Source: Lineus longissimus
Taxonomy: Eukaryota > Nemertea > Pilidiophora > Heteronemertea > Lineidae
Direction of reading: 5' to 3'
DNA: 64,000 nt
Assembly (NCBI RefSeq): GCF_910592395.1
Contig: NC_088326.1
Coordinates: 12,775,001-12,839,000, forward strand
How positions within the stretch are numbered: the first letter of the stretch is position 1; each line of letters starts with the position of its first letter. The position numbers and the translations under genes are program-made. Below the pieces are notes generated by a model. It had not been told where the DNA came from. It saw only the letters and a list, made by a program, of their open reading frames with translations, and did not search any database. Positions 26,331 to 37,744 of this stretch are shown piece after piece.

Positions 26331-29294
26331 GCCCTACAATGGCGCCAGTGTAGGGCTCTTTGTCCACTCCTTGGTTCCCACTGAAGGGTTCGTGGAAAAG
26401 ACCGTCGTATGATATAAAGCACTATTTTACATTCCACATTTCACCAATTCCAATTCCTCAGCAGAGGTGATTGAAAGGTCCTGCCACCCTTGTGAATCAT
26501 CAGCATGCTTTCAACTTGTTGTTTGCGGTTCCCCGCACTTGTCGAAACCTGCGAAGCGTGGGGAACCACAGACTAGGTTCATTTTCACGAACCCAAAACT
26601 CAACGAAGTCTGTACCTATCCATTCTCCGACAGACAGTAGCGGTTGAATAGTTCACCCTCCCCTGCCCCGTGGACATGCAAATTGTGGGTTAAGAGTTCA
26701 GGGTATGAATATCATATGTATAGGCCTGTTGATACCGGTGTGTTTTCATTAGAAACCACCCAGCGATAGAATATGAGACTACAGAGAAGTTGAAAAGTTC
26801 AAAATCGAATACTACCAGTACTTGTTGCAATCCTTGAAATATACAGGATTAGAAAAAAATGCAAGCAATACCCGACTGAGAGAAATATTTTTCGGCTGTT
26901 CGTTGCTGGGGCCTGACATGCATGTATACCTCTTGAATTGTGCATTAACTTGGTAGCACTTTTCGCTAGCAAATCTACTTGAATAAGTATTTCCTTGTGA
27001 CTGGCTCAGTTCTGGATTGTGTGCAGGTGAAGCAGGGTTGGGGCTTCGGATTGGTCAGTTCGACAGGAAGTCATCGAGATGCTTTTGGGGGAAGTGGTGA
27101 AATTTCAGAACAATTGCACACTGGTCACTTTGCAATGGATACATTTTGTTCCAAATTTTGAACACATTGGGATCACTAAGTACTAATTTTAGCTACATCT
27201 AAAAGAAATTAAGGAAATGCGAGATTATTATCTTGGGGAGTACTTAGAGCAAAAAGTAAGAATCTATTTTTGTGTCACCTCGTAGCATGTTACAAAACTC
27301 AATGCACTTGTGTTGTACGTCACCAAGTAAACAGACTCTAGTACATCTGACCCAAAGTCGTTCTCATCCACATTGTTACAATGTACGAAGGACAAATCAG
27401 TTAGCCACCTATCGCAAATATCACGAACTAGCCTAACCTCTCAGGTTGAACCCGGCATGGTGGATTATTATCCGATTATTGATCACTAATAATGATGTAC
27501 ACGGGAGTGAACCTGCATTTACATACGGGGTCATCCAGGGGTCAGGAGACACCGAAGTCATCTGGGGATCCGAGTTCCTGCAGTCCGTTCCACTGTAGAT
27601 TTGAGAGCATTGTGTACAAATTGGTCGATTTGTGTTTTGAAATGTGCGTGTTGTTTGGTAGGTTGTATTGGGATGGTGGTGTTGATAGATCATTCTGTGA
27701 AATGAGAAAGGTGAATATCAGGTCAGTGGAAACCGGTGGCTCAGAAATCGGTGGTATTGAGAAGTTTAGATGCACCACACTCAACTGCTCAGGGTCAGAA
27801 ATCATTGACTCCTCAGGCAGAAATTATTCGACTTTTATTTCTTGCAGGCGTCTAAAACTACAGAACATAATCACTCGGGCTACACCCTGTCAAAAGCCCA
27901 ACCAATTATACCATCAAATTTGCTGTGAGGTACGACCACTCTTTGTCCAAATTGTTAAGAAATTATCGAATATGACGAATTGGCTATCAATTTTGCACCG
28001 GGGTGCGATATGATTTTGTCCTTTTTTGCCGAACACTACCCTCGGGGTTTAGGGCGAGCCAGACGGCGGGTAAACTGTCACGCCGTCATTTGGCGCTGGT
28101 CGTGCATGAGCGACCGCCGCAGCCCCGACCTTGGGCCATCTTGGATACAGCATTCCTGGAAATGGAGATCATAGAGTATTAAGGATGTCTTGAGTATTTT
28201 TGATTCTATTTCAAGTGTTCAAATATAGGAAGGGTCGGTGGAGAGTGTTTAGAGTTAATGGCAGTACAGAGAATCCACATTTTTGAAGCATGGACTATTC
28301 AAGTGTAAAATAATGGTGGGAAGAAACTCTGACCCTGATAGTACATCCCCCCCCCCCCCCCCCTCCATCCTCTCCATTCAGTCGCACTTTAATCTACAAA
28401 CAAACAATTTACAATTTGATTGACAGCCAATCAGTACTTTGACCTAGATCCTTGTTCACATCCTAGATCGATCTGCCCTCAACCGTTCATTTCTGACTTG
28501 AGCTCATGCCTCTTTCCTTATGATAAGCATGACATGGAATGCTTATCATGTTTACCAACAACACGTTTCCTAGAAGTATCTGGTATCTGGACACGCGCCA
28601 ACGACGCAGTTTTCTGCTGTCATGACAATCAGATCACGTGGTGATATTCCCATTTAATTTGCTTGATGTTTGTGTTGATATGGGGATCGGACACTCGACA
28701 CAGACAGCGTCATTATGGGCCTCCTGCTTGGATAAAACAGCCACGTCTTCGGTCATGACCGGTGCCCGTGTCTGCCTGAGTGGTGACGTCTGTCGGCAGA
28801 TTGCTGGCGGCCATCTTGATTCTGGCGGCCATCTTTTGATGCTGACTATCACCTTGAAGTCAGAGTATTAAACAAAATTCAACCCTGCCATAGGCCAACA
28901 CCGGTCAATGGAGCAGGCCAGTCTCAAACTAAACACAGTGCCCTGAATATCTATCAACGTTGAAACCATAAATCTAGAATTTGCGTCGTTTTCACATAAT
29001 GCTCTATGCTGCCGGTGTCTGTTCCATTTTTTCGTACCCCAAGTCCCGAGTTCTCCGAGTGCATTCGGTAATTACCGCCGTACACAGGGGAGAATTAATC
29101 CTATATTTTAGCAACAAATCATTGACGATAATTTCTTTACCGCCCATTGAACGTAGTAACCCCTGATAAAACCAGCACTGCGCCGTGCTTGTCACCTGCC
29201 GATTTGGAGGAATGATACCTTTTACTCTTTCGCCATCGGCAGAATTTACACCAAAATTCCAACATTTCGTCTCCGGATGAGTGCCGCGATATCA
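26331..29294. other. non-coding stretch, no gene recognised
   Basis: A 173-codon plus frame at 27492-28013 overlaps minus frames of similar quality, and neither has splice or domain support. A hairpin with arms GGTTCCCC and GGGGAACC lies at about 26536-26568. A 17-base C run lies at 28347-28363. The phrase GGCGGCCATCTT occurs twice within 30 bases near 28805. Confidence 0.4.
28347..28363. repeat. poly-C tract, 17 bases
   Basis: Uninterrupted run of 17 C on the plus strand, in unannotated DNA. Confidence 0.9.
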
Positions 29295-29461
29295 TGGTAT
29301 GCGCATGCGTAACCACGACTCTGATTCCAAGCCCCACACATACACACACACACTTCTAGTGCTTGTTTTGTGAGCTATGCGTGCTTAGTTTTGTACCTTG
29401 TCGTTAGATGGCGCCGGAGTGACGAGATAGACAAGAAATCTGCCAAGGCCAAACATGTCCG
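29295..29461 (+). promoter_or_regulatory. candidate CpG promoter with first coding exon
   Basis: TGCGCATGCG at 29300-29309 matches the palindromic NRF-1 site found in many animal housekeeping promoters. AGATGGCGCC at 29406-29415 resembles a YY1-type initiator element. Forty bases later AAACATGTCCG runs straight into a strong donor GTAAGC (GT at 29462-29463), giving a first exon that would code for Met-Ser plus one base. This arrangement is typical of TATA-less genes. The acceptor at 30629-30630 is the best partner I could find. Confidence 0.4.
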
Positions 29462-30630
29462 GTAAGCGAGTGTGGATGTTTATCAGAAGACAAAATTAGT
29501 AAATAAAATGTTTTTTTGGTGTGAAAAATGTATATCAATATATTCAACCTCATTTTCAAACACTGTTTTCCACACAAGTCCCTGAACACCGCTCCGTACT
29601 ATTAACATGTCTATCTTGTATTCCAGTGCCATCTTACGTCAAATTAAAGAACTGTGCACTCGTAGCTCTAGCCGAAACCATTTAGAATTTCCGGGAACAG
29701 AAGGTTACAATCGATCTGCACTGAAAGAATAATTGATATATCATTCAGGTTCGTTCCGTGCGCCGCCTGTCAGGTTTTAGTATCATCCAGTGCAATATCC
29801 TGTACACGCAGAGCTATGCGCCGTGATTGAACGAACCGCCGTCGATGTGCATCCTAAGCGTTGTCAACGAACCCAAAATAATTCCTCATTTATTTTGGAA
29901 GATTAATGTCGTCTGGTTGAGTGCAGAACGGCAGTTATAATTCACCGGGAGAATGATGATGCTAGGATTACAAAACATTGCGACAGAGGCTGTTAGCCTG
30001 TAGCTGCTAGCTGGTGAGGGACACGTGGGCGGGGACAGGTTGCAGGAATGATATCTTCGTGATTCGAATGTTTTTCATGGGGTGGATCATTACCCTTGCA
30101 CCAAGAATAGGATGATAAATTACCGGATATTTGCTGTTTTACAAACGACGATATAGCTTGGTTATGACAGAAATACAAGAGATGAATATCACGGACGTTG
30201 CTAGCATTAGGTCTTGGGGAAGGGGGATTAAAACACTATTGCGTCTTCGGGGTCCCCCCTCCCCCAATGAATTTGTTTGTGATGGTCTGGGCCAGCCCAG
30301 TTGGTCGAACGGCTTCAGAGACAAACGCACAGCTGAAACTTCTACTGAATATAGCCATTACCCCCAGGCCCCAGTGCGCATAGCAGTTAGGTTAATGGCT
30401 ATCTTCAGATCAAGATTCGAATGCCCATCACGAACCTTCTCCAGTGCCTGGCTTCGGTCTTACTCGGAAAAATGTTTTTAACAGCAGGGCGACCCCTTTT
30501 ATTGCAGATTAGATATGGCCCACGTCTGCCCTTACCATATAATTGCAGCGTAAATCTTCGCCCTGTAACTTTTGTTAAGGAAAAAACGATACAGATTTCT
30601 TATTCTTGGTTTTCTTCCTTCTATTTTCAG

Positions 30631-30690
30631 GTCCAAAATGGCTGGAGAGGATGATGGTCAACCCCAAATGACGTCGGAGACAGACCAGTG
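30631..30690 (+). other. candidate second exon after a strong acceptor
   Basis: A long pyrimidine tract ending TTCTATTTTCAG precedes 30631. Joined to the exon ending at 29461 it reads Met-Ser-Gly-Pro-Lys-Trp and reaches a stop after 15 codons. Read from its own ATG at 30637 it gives 17 codons. Both products are very short, so either an intermediate exon is missing from this model, the transcript is non-coding, or it encodes a micropeptide. The acceptor is convincing but the coding meaning is not. Confidence 0.25.
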
Positions 30691-32076
30691 AAGCCAGAAG
30701 GATGCCCAGCGCGGTCCACAGTCAAACGGGGTCAAGGACACTGGCTGCCGCATTGATTTCAACCTCTGCCACAGTGGCGCTGCATTCGCTTTTTGCTATG
30801 TCCTACCACAACGAGCCACGACAGAACTTGGCGACCCAGATTGATAGTCAAAAGGAATTATTTCGTGATGTTTCATGAAGAACTGCACGGTACATCTCCC
30901 AGTGATTGTGAATGGGGGCGTGCAACATCACTAGTAGTTCACGCTTCTCCACAAAGGGGGCACTGAATAATTGATGTCATTGCTGCACATAGGAGGCAGC
31001 ACGTTTCACTCAAATGATGACATCAAAACGATAAAATAATCATGATCCTAAATTTTGAAAAATGCATGGCAAAGAAAAGGTTGGAAAGCGGCTGATTTTG
31101 TTCTATAAGACACATTTGTCAGGAAGGACTCTGGAGCCCTGGAACCCAGGCGCTGTTGGGAGTCTTGGCGTCGACATGGCAGTACATGTATACTGTGAGA
31201 ACTAATCTAGGGGTGACCTAAACTGATATAACTAACGAACTGGAATGAATCTGCTCAACTATATTGTAAGGTGCTATATTATAATTAATTTGTACATAAT
31301 GATAGAATTCGTTCTCCGAATATGGAGGTTAAAATATGCTAGCGCACAAGATGTGGTCTCAGGGATGTACATAAATTGTGTGGTTTTTATAGTTAACTTC
31401 ATTTTGGCCAATAGGGGGCTCTCTGTGCGGCAAAATATTGTTCTAGAAGTTTTCTCATCAGTCAGGCTCAAGACTACTGGTATTTTCGTAAACATATGAC
31501 ACTCAGAAACGGTATTCAAATCCATATATTTGGAGTACATAATTGAAAGTATTTAGTTCAATTATTTGCGAATTAGATCAAACCACCTTCTCTTGGCTGC
31601 ACGGAATACCCCCTGTTGCGACACTTGTGATTTCATCTGGTAGCTAATGGGCGACCTCCGTATATCAGCCGTCGATACCCATCGGGACATTTAATTCCCT
31701 TGCTCTTCGCTAGGGGATGAGTGGATTGTTATTTTCCGCCATCTTTGTTATTGAATGCGCGAGCATGGCAACCTGCGAAGCGTGGCAGGGGCTATCCTGG
31801 TCGTGTCCCAGCTTAGTGCCCGTGTGTGGCTGAGGTCAGTTGTGATTGAAGACGCCACAACCCCCTTAGCGAGCGTATCTGGTACTGATATAGATATATC
31901 TGACTTGGTTATTAGATCGAGGAAGCAACACTGTTTCCGCTGTCGATTAAAATATCGAGATTTCAACTAAGTTGTTCACCTGTTGTTAGTAGGTGTAGTT
32001 CAACAATAATATTCAATATGCCGGTCGATAGTGATCCCGGCTGATTGCGAAGTCTGCCCAGTTAATCACAAAATCC
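30691..32076. other. non-coding stretch, no gene recognised
   Basis: No frame here has splice or domain support. The phrase AACCTGCGAAGCGTGG at about 31770 also occurs near 26550, so both probably carry pieces of one dispersed repeat. Confidence 0.4.
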
Positions 32077-32134
32077 AGCCGCCGATAGTTTCACACCAAC
32101 GCATATCGGCAGCATTTCAGAACTATCGACGGCT
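32077..32134. repeat. hairpin with AGCCGYCGATAGTT stem
   Basis: Arms at 32077-32091 and 32120-32134 pair over about 13 of 15 bases around a 28-base loop. The same stem sequence builds the hairpin at 34676-34718, which indicates a small dispersed fold-back element. Confidence 0.6.
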
Positions 32135-32985
32135 CGGTTGTCGTTATATTCATCGCCGCTGTAAATAAGATTGTACGTGTGATTGTATTATTAACTGCAT
32201 TAACTATCTATTCTTATTAGACTAGGCCTACACAACGTTCGAAAGAGGGATCATAATCCAGCTGACATTGTAAATAATATCATAAATGTATAGACTAAAA
32301 GACATCAGTTGGAAAAGCTCTATAATCCGACTTCATCGTTCCCACTTGCTATCCACTCAATTGTTGCCACTACTTTTCCTCTCCGCACATGATTTTAGTT
32401 TTACACGTACTCTTACACTTTTAGCTAATTGACTGTACCTGCTTAACTCGCTTGGTCACGGAACGAAATGAGTAGAACGGCTCTGCCCGCTATTTTGGAA
32501 CAGTGTGTGTACGCTTCCTCCGACATACAGATGGAGCAGGACGCACGCGAATTGGAGAGAAGTCCAAAATGGCAGGCATAACCGTTCTTCGTATTTTATC
32601 TGCTTTAACCCTCTCTTTCTTCCCTTCCCGTTAAGCATTAGTCTTCATTCTTGGCACCAGGTGTCACTAGCGTATTGTCAACAGATCTTTAGTCTGGCAC
32701 TGTCACTTCTTTTAACACACGACCACGTTTCCATCTTCATTCGCAACATAAAACAAGATCCATCATCCCAGTGTGACGTTTCACCATCAGGTGGCAATAG
32801 TTGTAGTATAACCTTTCTTCAATTCAAAGCAGACGATACGTCATGCATCAGTCATCAGAGTTCTGGTCTTGCTCTTGACGGCATTTCACTTGTCATGAAC
32901 TAGATTTGGGGGCGTCAGTATTGACAGTGCATCCACTGTATGCACTGAAAATGCATGGCTCGCCTCGGGTAAATCAACGAGGCCT

Positions 32986-33021
32986 CCTCGACCCTCCGCT
33001 GCGCGGCGGATAGGGTCGAGG
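32986..33021. repeat. short GC-rich hairpin
   Basis: CCTCGACCCT and AGGGTCGAGG are perfect inverted repeats. The stem extends inward through CCGC/GCGG, leaving a loop of only a few bases. The function is unknown. It is not followed by a T run and I do not call it a terminator. Confidence 0.6.
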
Positions 33022-33904
33022 TTACCTGGACTGGTCATGCGGGAGGAGAAAGTAGCATTCACGCCATCTTCTGGTGAATCATCACACTGACGTAAACTAT
33101 CCGGTTAAATCTCGCTTGCCATAAGAAGCGCATGCGCAGTAGCACAAGCTGGCACTGCCATCGTGGATTTGAATTCCAAGTGCCATACATTTATTGATCG
33201 TAAGGTTTTTTGTACACGGGTTACTATGGTTGTTGTGAGAGTAGAGAGGGGTCTAAATTGTATCTTCTTAGAATGTAGACATGTCCCCACCAAAAAAGGG
33301 GAAAATGTTTGTTTTGCCCGGAGAAACAAATCCGTTGAAGGATGGGTTTGGCCGTAGTTACAGTCTGAAAATGCACCTCCACTGCGTTGAAAAAGTGACC
33401 TTCCCTATTTTATTCTAACGGATTAAGGTAGAGTAATATAGATACCCAGAATATCCAGAATATCTTTGAAATCAAACACATATTATAATTCATTTTTCCC
33501 AGGGACACTCTATCTTCGAGGAGAGTCGTAGTCTCGATTCTCACAAGTTCGCCATCTTCAGGAATCTCTAAGAACTAAATGTACTGTCCTTGGCGTAGAC
33601 ATCAGAGTAGTATACACTTGCACGTACATGTATGAGTGTATACACTGCTGTAAAATAATTCATCTCTTCTTTCGTCTGAATTCGATCAATTGTTTTTGGT
33701 GGTATCTAGACAGAACTATCTTTTGTCCGAGTGTGTCAAGCTTTCTAATCGAAAGTTTCAATATGCCAATGATAACTTTAGATTAAGAAGGAAAAATTGG
33801 ACGGATTGGATATATTGCTCAGCGCTTAGGATGTACAAGTCCTGGTTTTCTTTCAGTTCTTTGGTCACCAAGGGCAAATTTGCGATGTTAGTTAAGACTT
33901 TTAG

Positions 33905-34160
33905 TACTGATGGCGATAGTGTTGGCTTGCTTCAGCCCGGTGTAACATCGTGGTTGTCCCCCATTTAGTATAGATGGCGATAGTGTTGGCTTGCTTCAGC
34001 CCGGTGTAACATCGTGGTTGTCCCCCATTTAGTATAGATGGCGATAGTGTTGGCTTGCTTCAGCCCGGTGTAACATCGTGGTTGTCCCCCATTTAGTATA
34101 GATGGCGATAGTGTTGGCTTGCTTCAGCCCGGTGTAACATCGTGGTTGTTCCCCATTTTC
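33905..34160 (+). repeat. tandem repeat, four copies of a ~64 bp unit
   Basis: Four nearly identical copies of a unit carrying GATGGCGATAGTGTTGGC, then CAGCCCGGTGTAACATCG, then TGGTTGTCCCCCATTTAG. The inner copies are virtually perfect; the first has AGTACT for AGTATA at its left edge and the last diverges into TTCCCCATTTTCC. The near-identity indicates recent expansion. The end of the last copy continues into sequence shared with a dispersed repeat at 54678-54730 on the other strand. Confidence 0.9.
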
Positions 34161-34675
34161 CAGTGTTTCCCCAAACTAAAAACCTCACAGATACTATTTA
34201 ACTATGCACTTGGCCCCTTACGAAATGACCGGAATCTTTCAGCCGAAATTGACCAAGTGTCTTTGTCCCGTCCGTTCCCGATCTGTTTGGCAAAGGTCAC
34301 GAATATTGACATAGGCGACGGTACATTTCTCGCCCACCTGTTGTGTATGTCGCAGGTGAAGAGCTTGCCTGCTAACACCCAGTTTATTACAGCTCTGAAA
34401 ATTAGGATAAAATAACTTTCAGATTGACCTTTCGGTCGTTGATTGATTGGCAAAATCCTGGACATAGTTTGTATATGAACCTTAGCGAAAGTTCCCCTAT
34501 TCAAGTTTTTATATGAGAAAGACTTTCTTATCGCAGCAACTCGGGAATTGAGATTTTATTACCCAAAAATGAGACAAACCCGGTTATTCATAATTATTCT
34601 GCCATGACGTTTATGCCGATGTGATCTTATGCAAATAATTATGTGCACTGCAGGGTTCAAGCCAAAGCAGCCACC

Positions 34676-34718
34676 GCGCCGTCGATAGTTCTGCATAAGT
34701 GGGAACTATCGGCGGCGC
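34676..34718. repeat. hairpin related to the one at 32077
   Basis: Arms GCGCCGTCGATAGTTC (34676-34691) and GAACTATCGGCGGCGC (34703-34718) pair over 15 of 16 bases with an 11-base loop. The stem word CCGYCGATAGTTC is shared with 32077-32134. Confidence 0.75.
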
Positions 34719-35579
34719 AGTTATTGCGGCTAGTTTCAAATATAAAACTATACAAACGAATCTACCTCGAAACATAGATCAATTCGTGATGTGATGTTAT
34801 GCGTGACGTCATAGCGGTTTTACGTGCAGTTTACGAAATTAGAGCCATTTGCTTTCACTGCATTTTGAATTATCTCGAATGACCTCAATTTCATGCGCCT
34901 GGGTGATTTCGTCAGCAAAATTTGAATCGTGCGATGGGCTTACGGGATTTTAGGCAACGACACGAATGCGACGAAATGGGTTGCGATCATTATTTCAAAA
35001 TGAACCTGGTTCTCAAATATTGTAGACTGCTCAGGGTTGACTGCCGATGTCAACATCACATCATCATAGGCCATCATCATTGTGACCAGCCAGATATGCA
35101 TCGATCAGACGTCGAAACAAATTTGAACGTGTATGGATTCCAAAACAGGTCTTGTCCTAAGAACTCGCTTAAAATGACGTCAGCAAATGCGGATTGAATT
35201 GAACAGTGGGCATTTGGTGCCACCTATCGGTGAAATGATACTGAAAGACTATGACGAAGAGGCTTAACCAATCAAACGTCACGATTGCAAGCAAAGTTTG
35301 TAGAATTGATGACAGCAGTAGGTTCCTCTTCTCGCCGATAGAGGAGCTATCATAAGATCATTTACTTGTGCATTTATGTAATATGTATATTATTTGTGTA
35401 AATGTGTATATTTTGCAATGCTTAATGTGAGAAATGGCATATGGCAACCTTGTCTCCTGAAGGCTTGCACTACTGGTTTCGAGGTTGCCAGAACATTCTC
35501 GGAAACGGTTAGGAAAAATTGACAGGGAATGATGTACATAGGAAGTTTTTGAACGTATTTTTTTAATATTTCCACGGTG

Positions 35580-35597
35580 ACAAGTCACGTGACTTGT
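35580..35597. repeat. 18-base perfect palindrome centred on an E-box
   Basis: ACAAGTCACGTGACTTGT is its own reverse complement, with CACGTG at the centre. bHLH-Zip factors of the USF/MITF type bind GTCACGTGAC cores, so this could be a strong site. No gene start is identified next to it. Confidence 0.7.
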
Positions 35598-36303
35598 TGC
35601 CTGGATACGACGAAGCTAAGGTATGCCAAAGAATGTAAAAAACTAGGTAAAATCTGGGCCCTAATAATAGTAATGTTATTATTTAGACCTTTAATTATTA
35701 GAGGGATTATTTCTAGTTCTAAGAAAATTATTGTTGTGAATATTGTGTGTTTGGTTATAAATCTTTATTGTACATGTAATGACGCGAAGTTTTATACATG
35801 ATAATAAAAGTGAATTCGGAGTAACCTCTGTCTTGTCCAGTTTACTTGTTTCCACGTCAGACGACATCGCCAGGTCGTCGGAACTGGTCGCAACGTTTTA
35901 TTGGGATTCAACGTCATGACGTAACAATCGATATTACGCACGACGTGGTGAAAATATGCCGTCTGACGTTGAACAGAAGGCTCGTCAGCGTATCAGAAAC
36001 AGTCATAATGCAGCTGTAGTAGTCGCAATCAGTCCTTCATCAACGTGTTTGACCCCGACCTGGCCTTGTCGTGAGCTAAAGTGGTGCTTATGTTGTGCGT
36101 CGAGCTCAAGGTCACCTGATGTGTTGCTGCAGTGAGATAATGTGCCCCGTACAGTGTGTAGCAGAAAACAATTGACCCATACCAGAGTCTGCAATGAGAA
36201 AATGGGTCGGTTCTGTGTCCTCAAATTCTAATTTTTCATGCAGAAGGAAAGTGCTGCCATCTTGAGTAAACATATGATACTACATGTACATCAACAAAGC
36301 CTG

Positions 36304-36807
36304 GTGATCACTAAATCCCAAAGGCTAGAGGGAGGTAATTATAATAGGGTCGTTTAGACGACAGGCGAAAAGACCGCATTCGGATCGAATCTGGATGAAT
36401 CCGGATTAAAACCACCCAAGGCGATGGTACCTTTTTAGTCCGGATGCAACCACATTGATCCGGATCTTTTTGCGTTTACACGACGAAAAATTAATCCGGA
36501 TTCGGGACGCATCCGGATTTTTTCGCGTCGTCTAAACGGCCCTATTATGATCTCCACCGCCCGACACGATGACGTCATTACCGGTGGGAAATACCCCAAG
36601 TATTTACATCACAATGGCGGCAACTTCAGTTCTGTCTGACCATTTCATAACAAGCAATTTAGGTATTGTGAAGTCAGGCAAGATAGCCCTGGAAGTAATC
36701 GATGAGCTAGAAGTTGCCACCCGGAATTCCGGTAATGTCGTCATCGGGTCGGGCGGTGGAGATCATATTATAATTACCTCCCTCCAGCCTTTAGGATTTA
36801 GTGATCA
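36304..36807. repeat. long inverted repeat with a nested element in one arm
   Basis: The left arm (36304-36346 plus 36543-36584) matches the reverse complement of the right arm (36729-36807) over about 80 bases, sharing TGATCACTAAATCC, GGAGGGAGGTAATTATAAT, GATCTCCACCGCCCGAC and GATGACGNCATTACCGG. The left arm is split by a 196-base insertion (36347-36542) and the right arm is continuous. The whole is probably an old fold-back or MITE-type element later hit by another transposon. Confidence 0.75.
36347..36542. mobile_element. MITE-like element with ~22 bp terminal inverted repeats
   Basis: The ends read GGGTCGTTTAGACGAC on the left and, in reverse complement, GGGCCGTTTAGACGAC on the right. 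The flanks are ATAATA and TATTAT, so the inverted match extends to about 22 bases. Several ATCCGGAT words lie inside in both orientations. There is no coding capacity. The uninterrupted right arm of the enclosing inverted repeat gives the empty-site sequence TTATAATATGATC. Compared with the occupied site this implies a short AT-rich target duplication, best fitting about 5 bases with one mismatch. The superfamily cannot be fixed from this. Confidence 0.75.
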
Positions 36808-37619
36808 GCGACAAGCCTCTGTCAGAAAGTAGTATTCATGTCATGTTGATATATTAGACTGAGTTGTCACTAAGTCGAGCTTGGTTCTGACCGCCTCACA
36901 TGAAGCTTGTAGAAAGTTCTCATCAGTCAAGTGTTAAAGTTGAATTGCATGTACTTGAGAGGGTTATCTAGTGCTAATATTTGTGTTAGTTGGTGTGGAG
37001 GGAACACATACTTCATGCTACGGTAGATGAATATGTAATGAGTCTGACCCATAAACATGAGCGAAATATCAACATCAGATAATTTGCCGAAAATATTTTT
37101 TTTCCTTTTAAAGGGAAAATTGGAGCATGTACTTGGAGCATGTAATTAGAGCATGTTCACTTTGACACACGTTATCAACGGAAAATGTTTTTCTTGACAG
37201 TTGCAGCGGGTGAAGCCCCTTTCCTCAGTAGTTCAGAGTTTGACCGGTAGGTGTATTGACCATAGACGACTGTCCCATAGACTGGCGATCTTTGGACCAT
37301 TCTATATCAATGTGAAAGGCGTAGTGGCACACAGGGTTTATTACGTCCATCATTCATGACCAATATCATTTACATCGCAGTTTAATCATACTCAAATGTA
37401 GCCTAGGCCTACAGCAAACCTACCAATTTTCGCGGGCAAAAAAAAACTAAAACTAAAAGCTTGATTGGAAACTTTTGTAATCCCGCAAAAATGAAAATCT
37501 TGAACAGAATTTCAAAAAGAAAGACTACAGAATCGCAGAAATAGGCACGACGATTTTGTGGTTTACAGTATATAATAACATGACGAAATTGCACCGGAGT
37601 AGCAGTAGTTTGAACAGTT
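36808..37619. other. non-coding upstream region of the cysteine-rich peptide gene
   Basis: No supported coding frame. A T-rich run lies at about 37097-37108 and an A-rich run at about 37439-37446. The core promoter of the downstream gene begins at 37620. Confidence 0.4.
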
Positions 37620-37626
37620 TATATAA
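37620..37626 (+). promoter_or_regulatory. TATA box of the cysteine-rich peptide gene
   Basis: TATATAA lies 125 bases upstream of the ATG at 37745. With the usual 25-30 base spacing, transcription would start near 37650, giving an untranslated leader of about 95 bases with no intron. The link to the gene is by position only. Confidence 0.45.
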
Positions 37627-37744
37627 TTACGACACTTTGCGTTGAATGCTGATCTGATTTCGTTCTCCAGTGCTGCAGCTCACTAGTATCAAAAGGAGAC
37701 AGAGGGTTTGTGGCTAATTTTAGGATCCTGCTCACAAGGCAAAC

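Larger units (their letters stand above)
34161..36303. other. non-coding stretch with small palindromes
   Basis: It holds the hairpin at 34676-34718 and the perfect palindrome at 35580-35597. AATAAA-type words near 35800 could be polyadenylation signals but no upstream coding sequence fits them. Frames are short and unsupported. Confidence 0.4.

Noticed and set aside
27492-28013. 173-codon plus-strand frame
   Set aside because: Overlapping minus frames are equally long, the residue mix is irregular with scattered cysteines, and no splice sites or promoter fit.
32986-33021. Rho-independent style terminator
   Set aside because: The GC hairpin lacks a T run and the context is eukaryotic.
36569-36832. 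87-codon plus frame with a good ATG context
   Set aside because: Most of it lies across the loop and arms of an inverted repeat, which explains the open frame without a gene.
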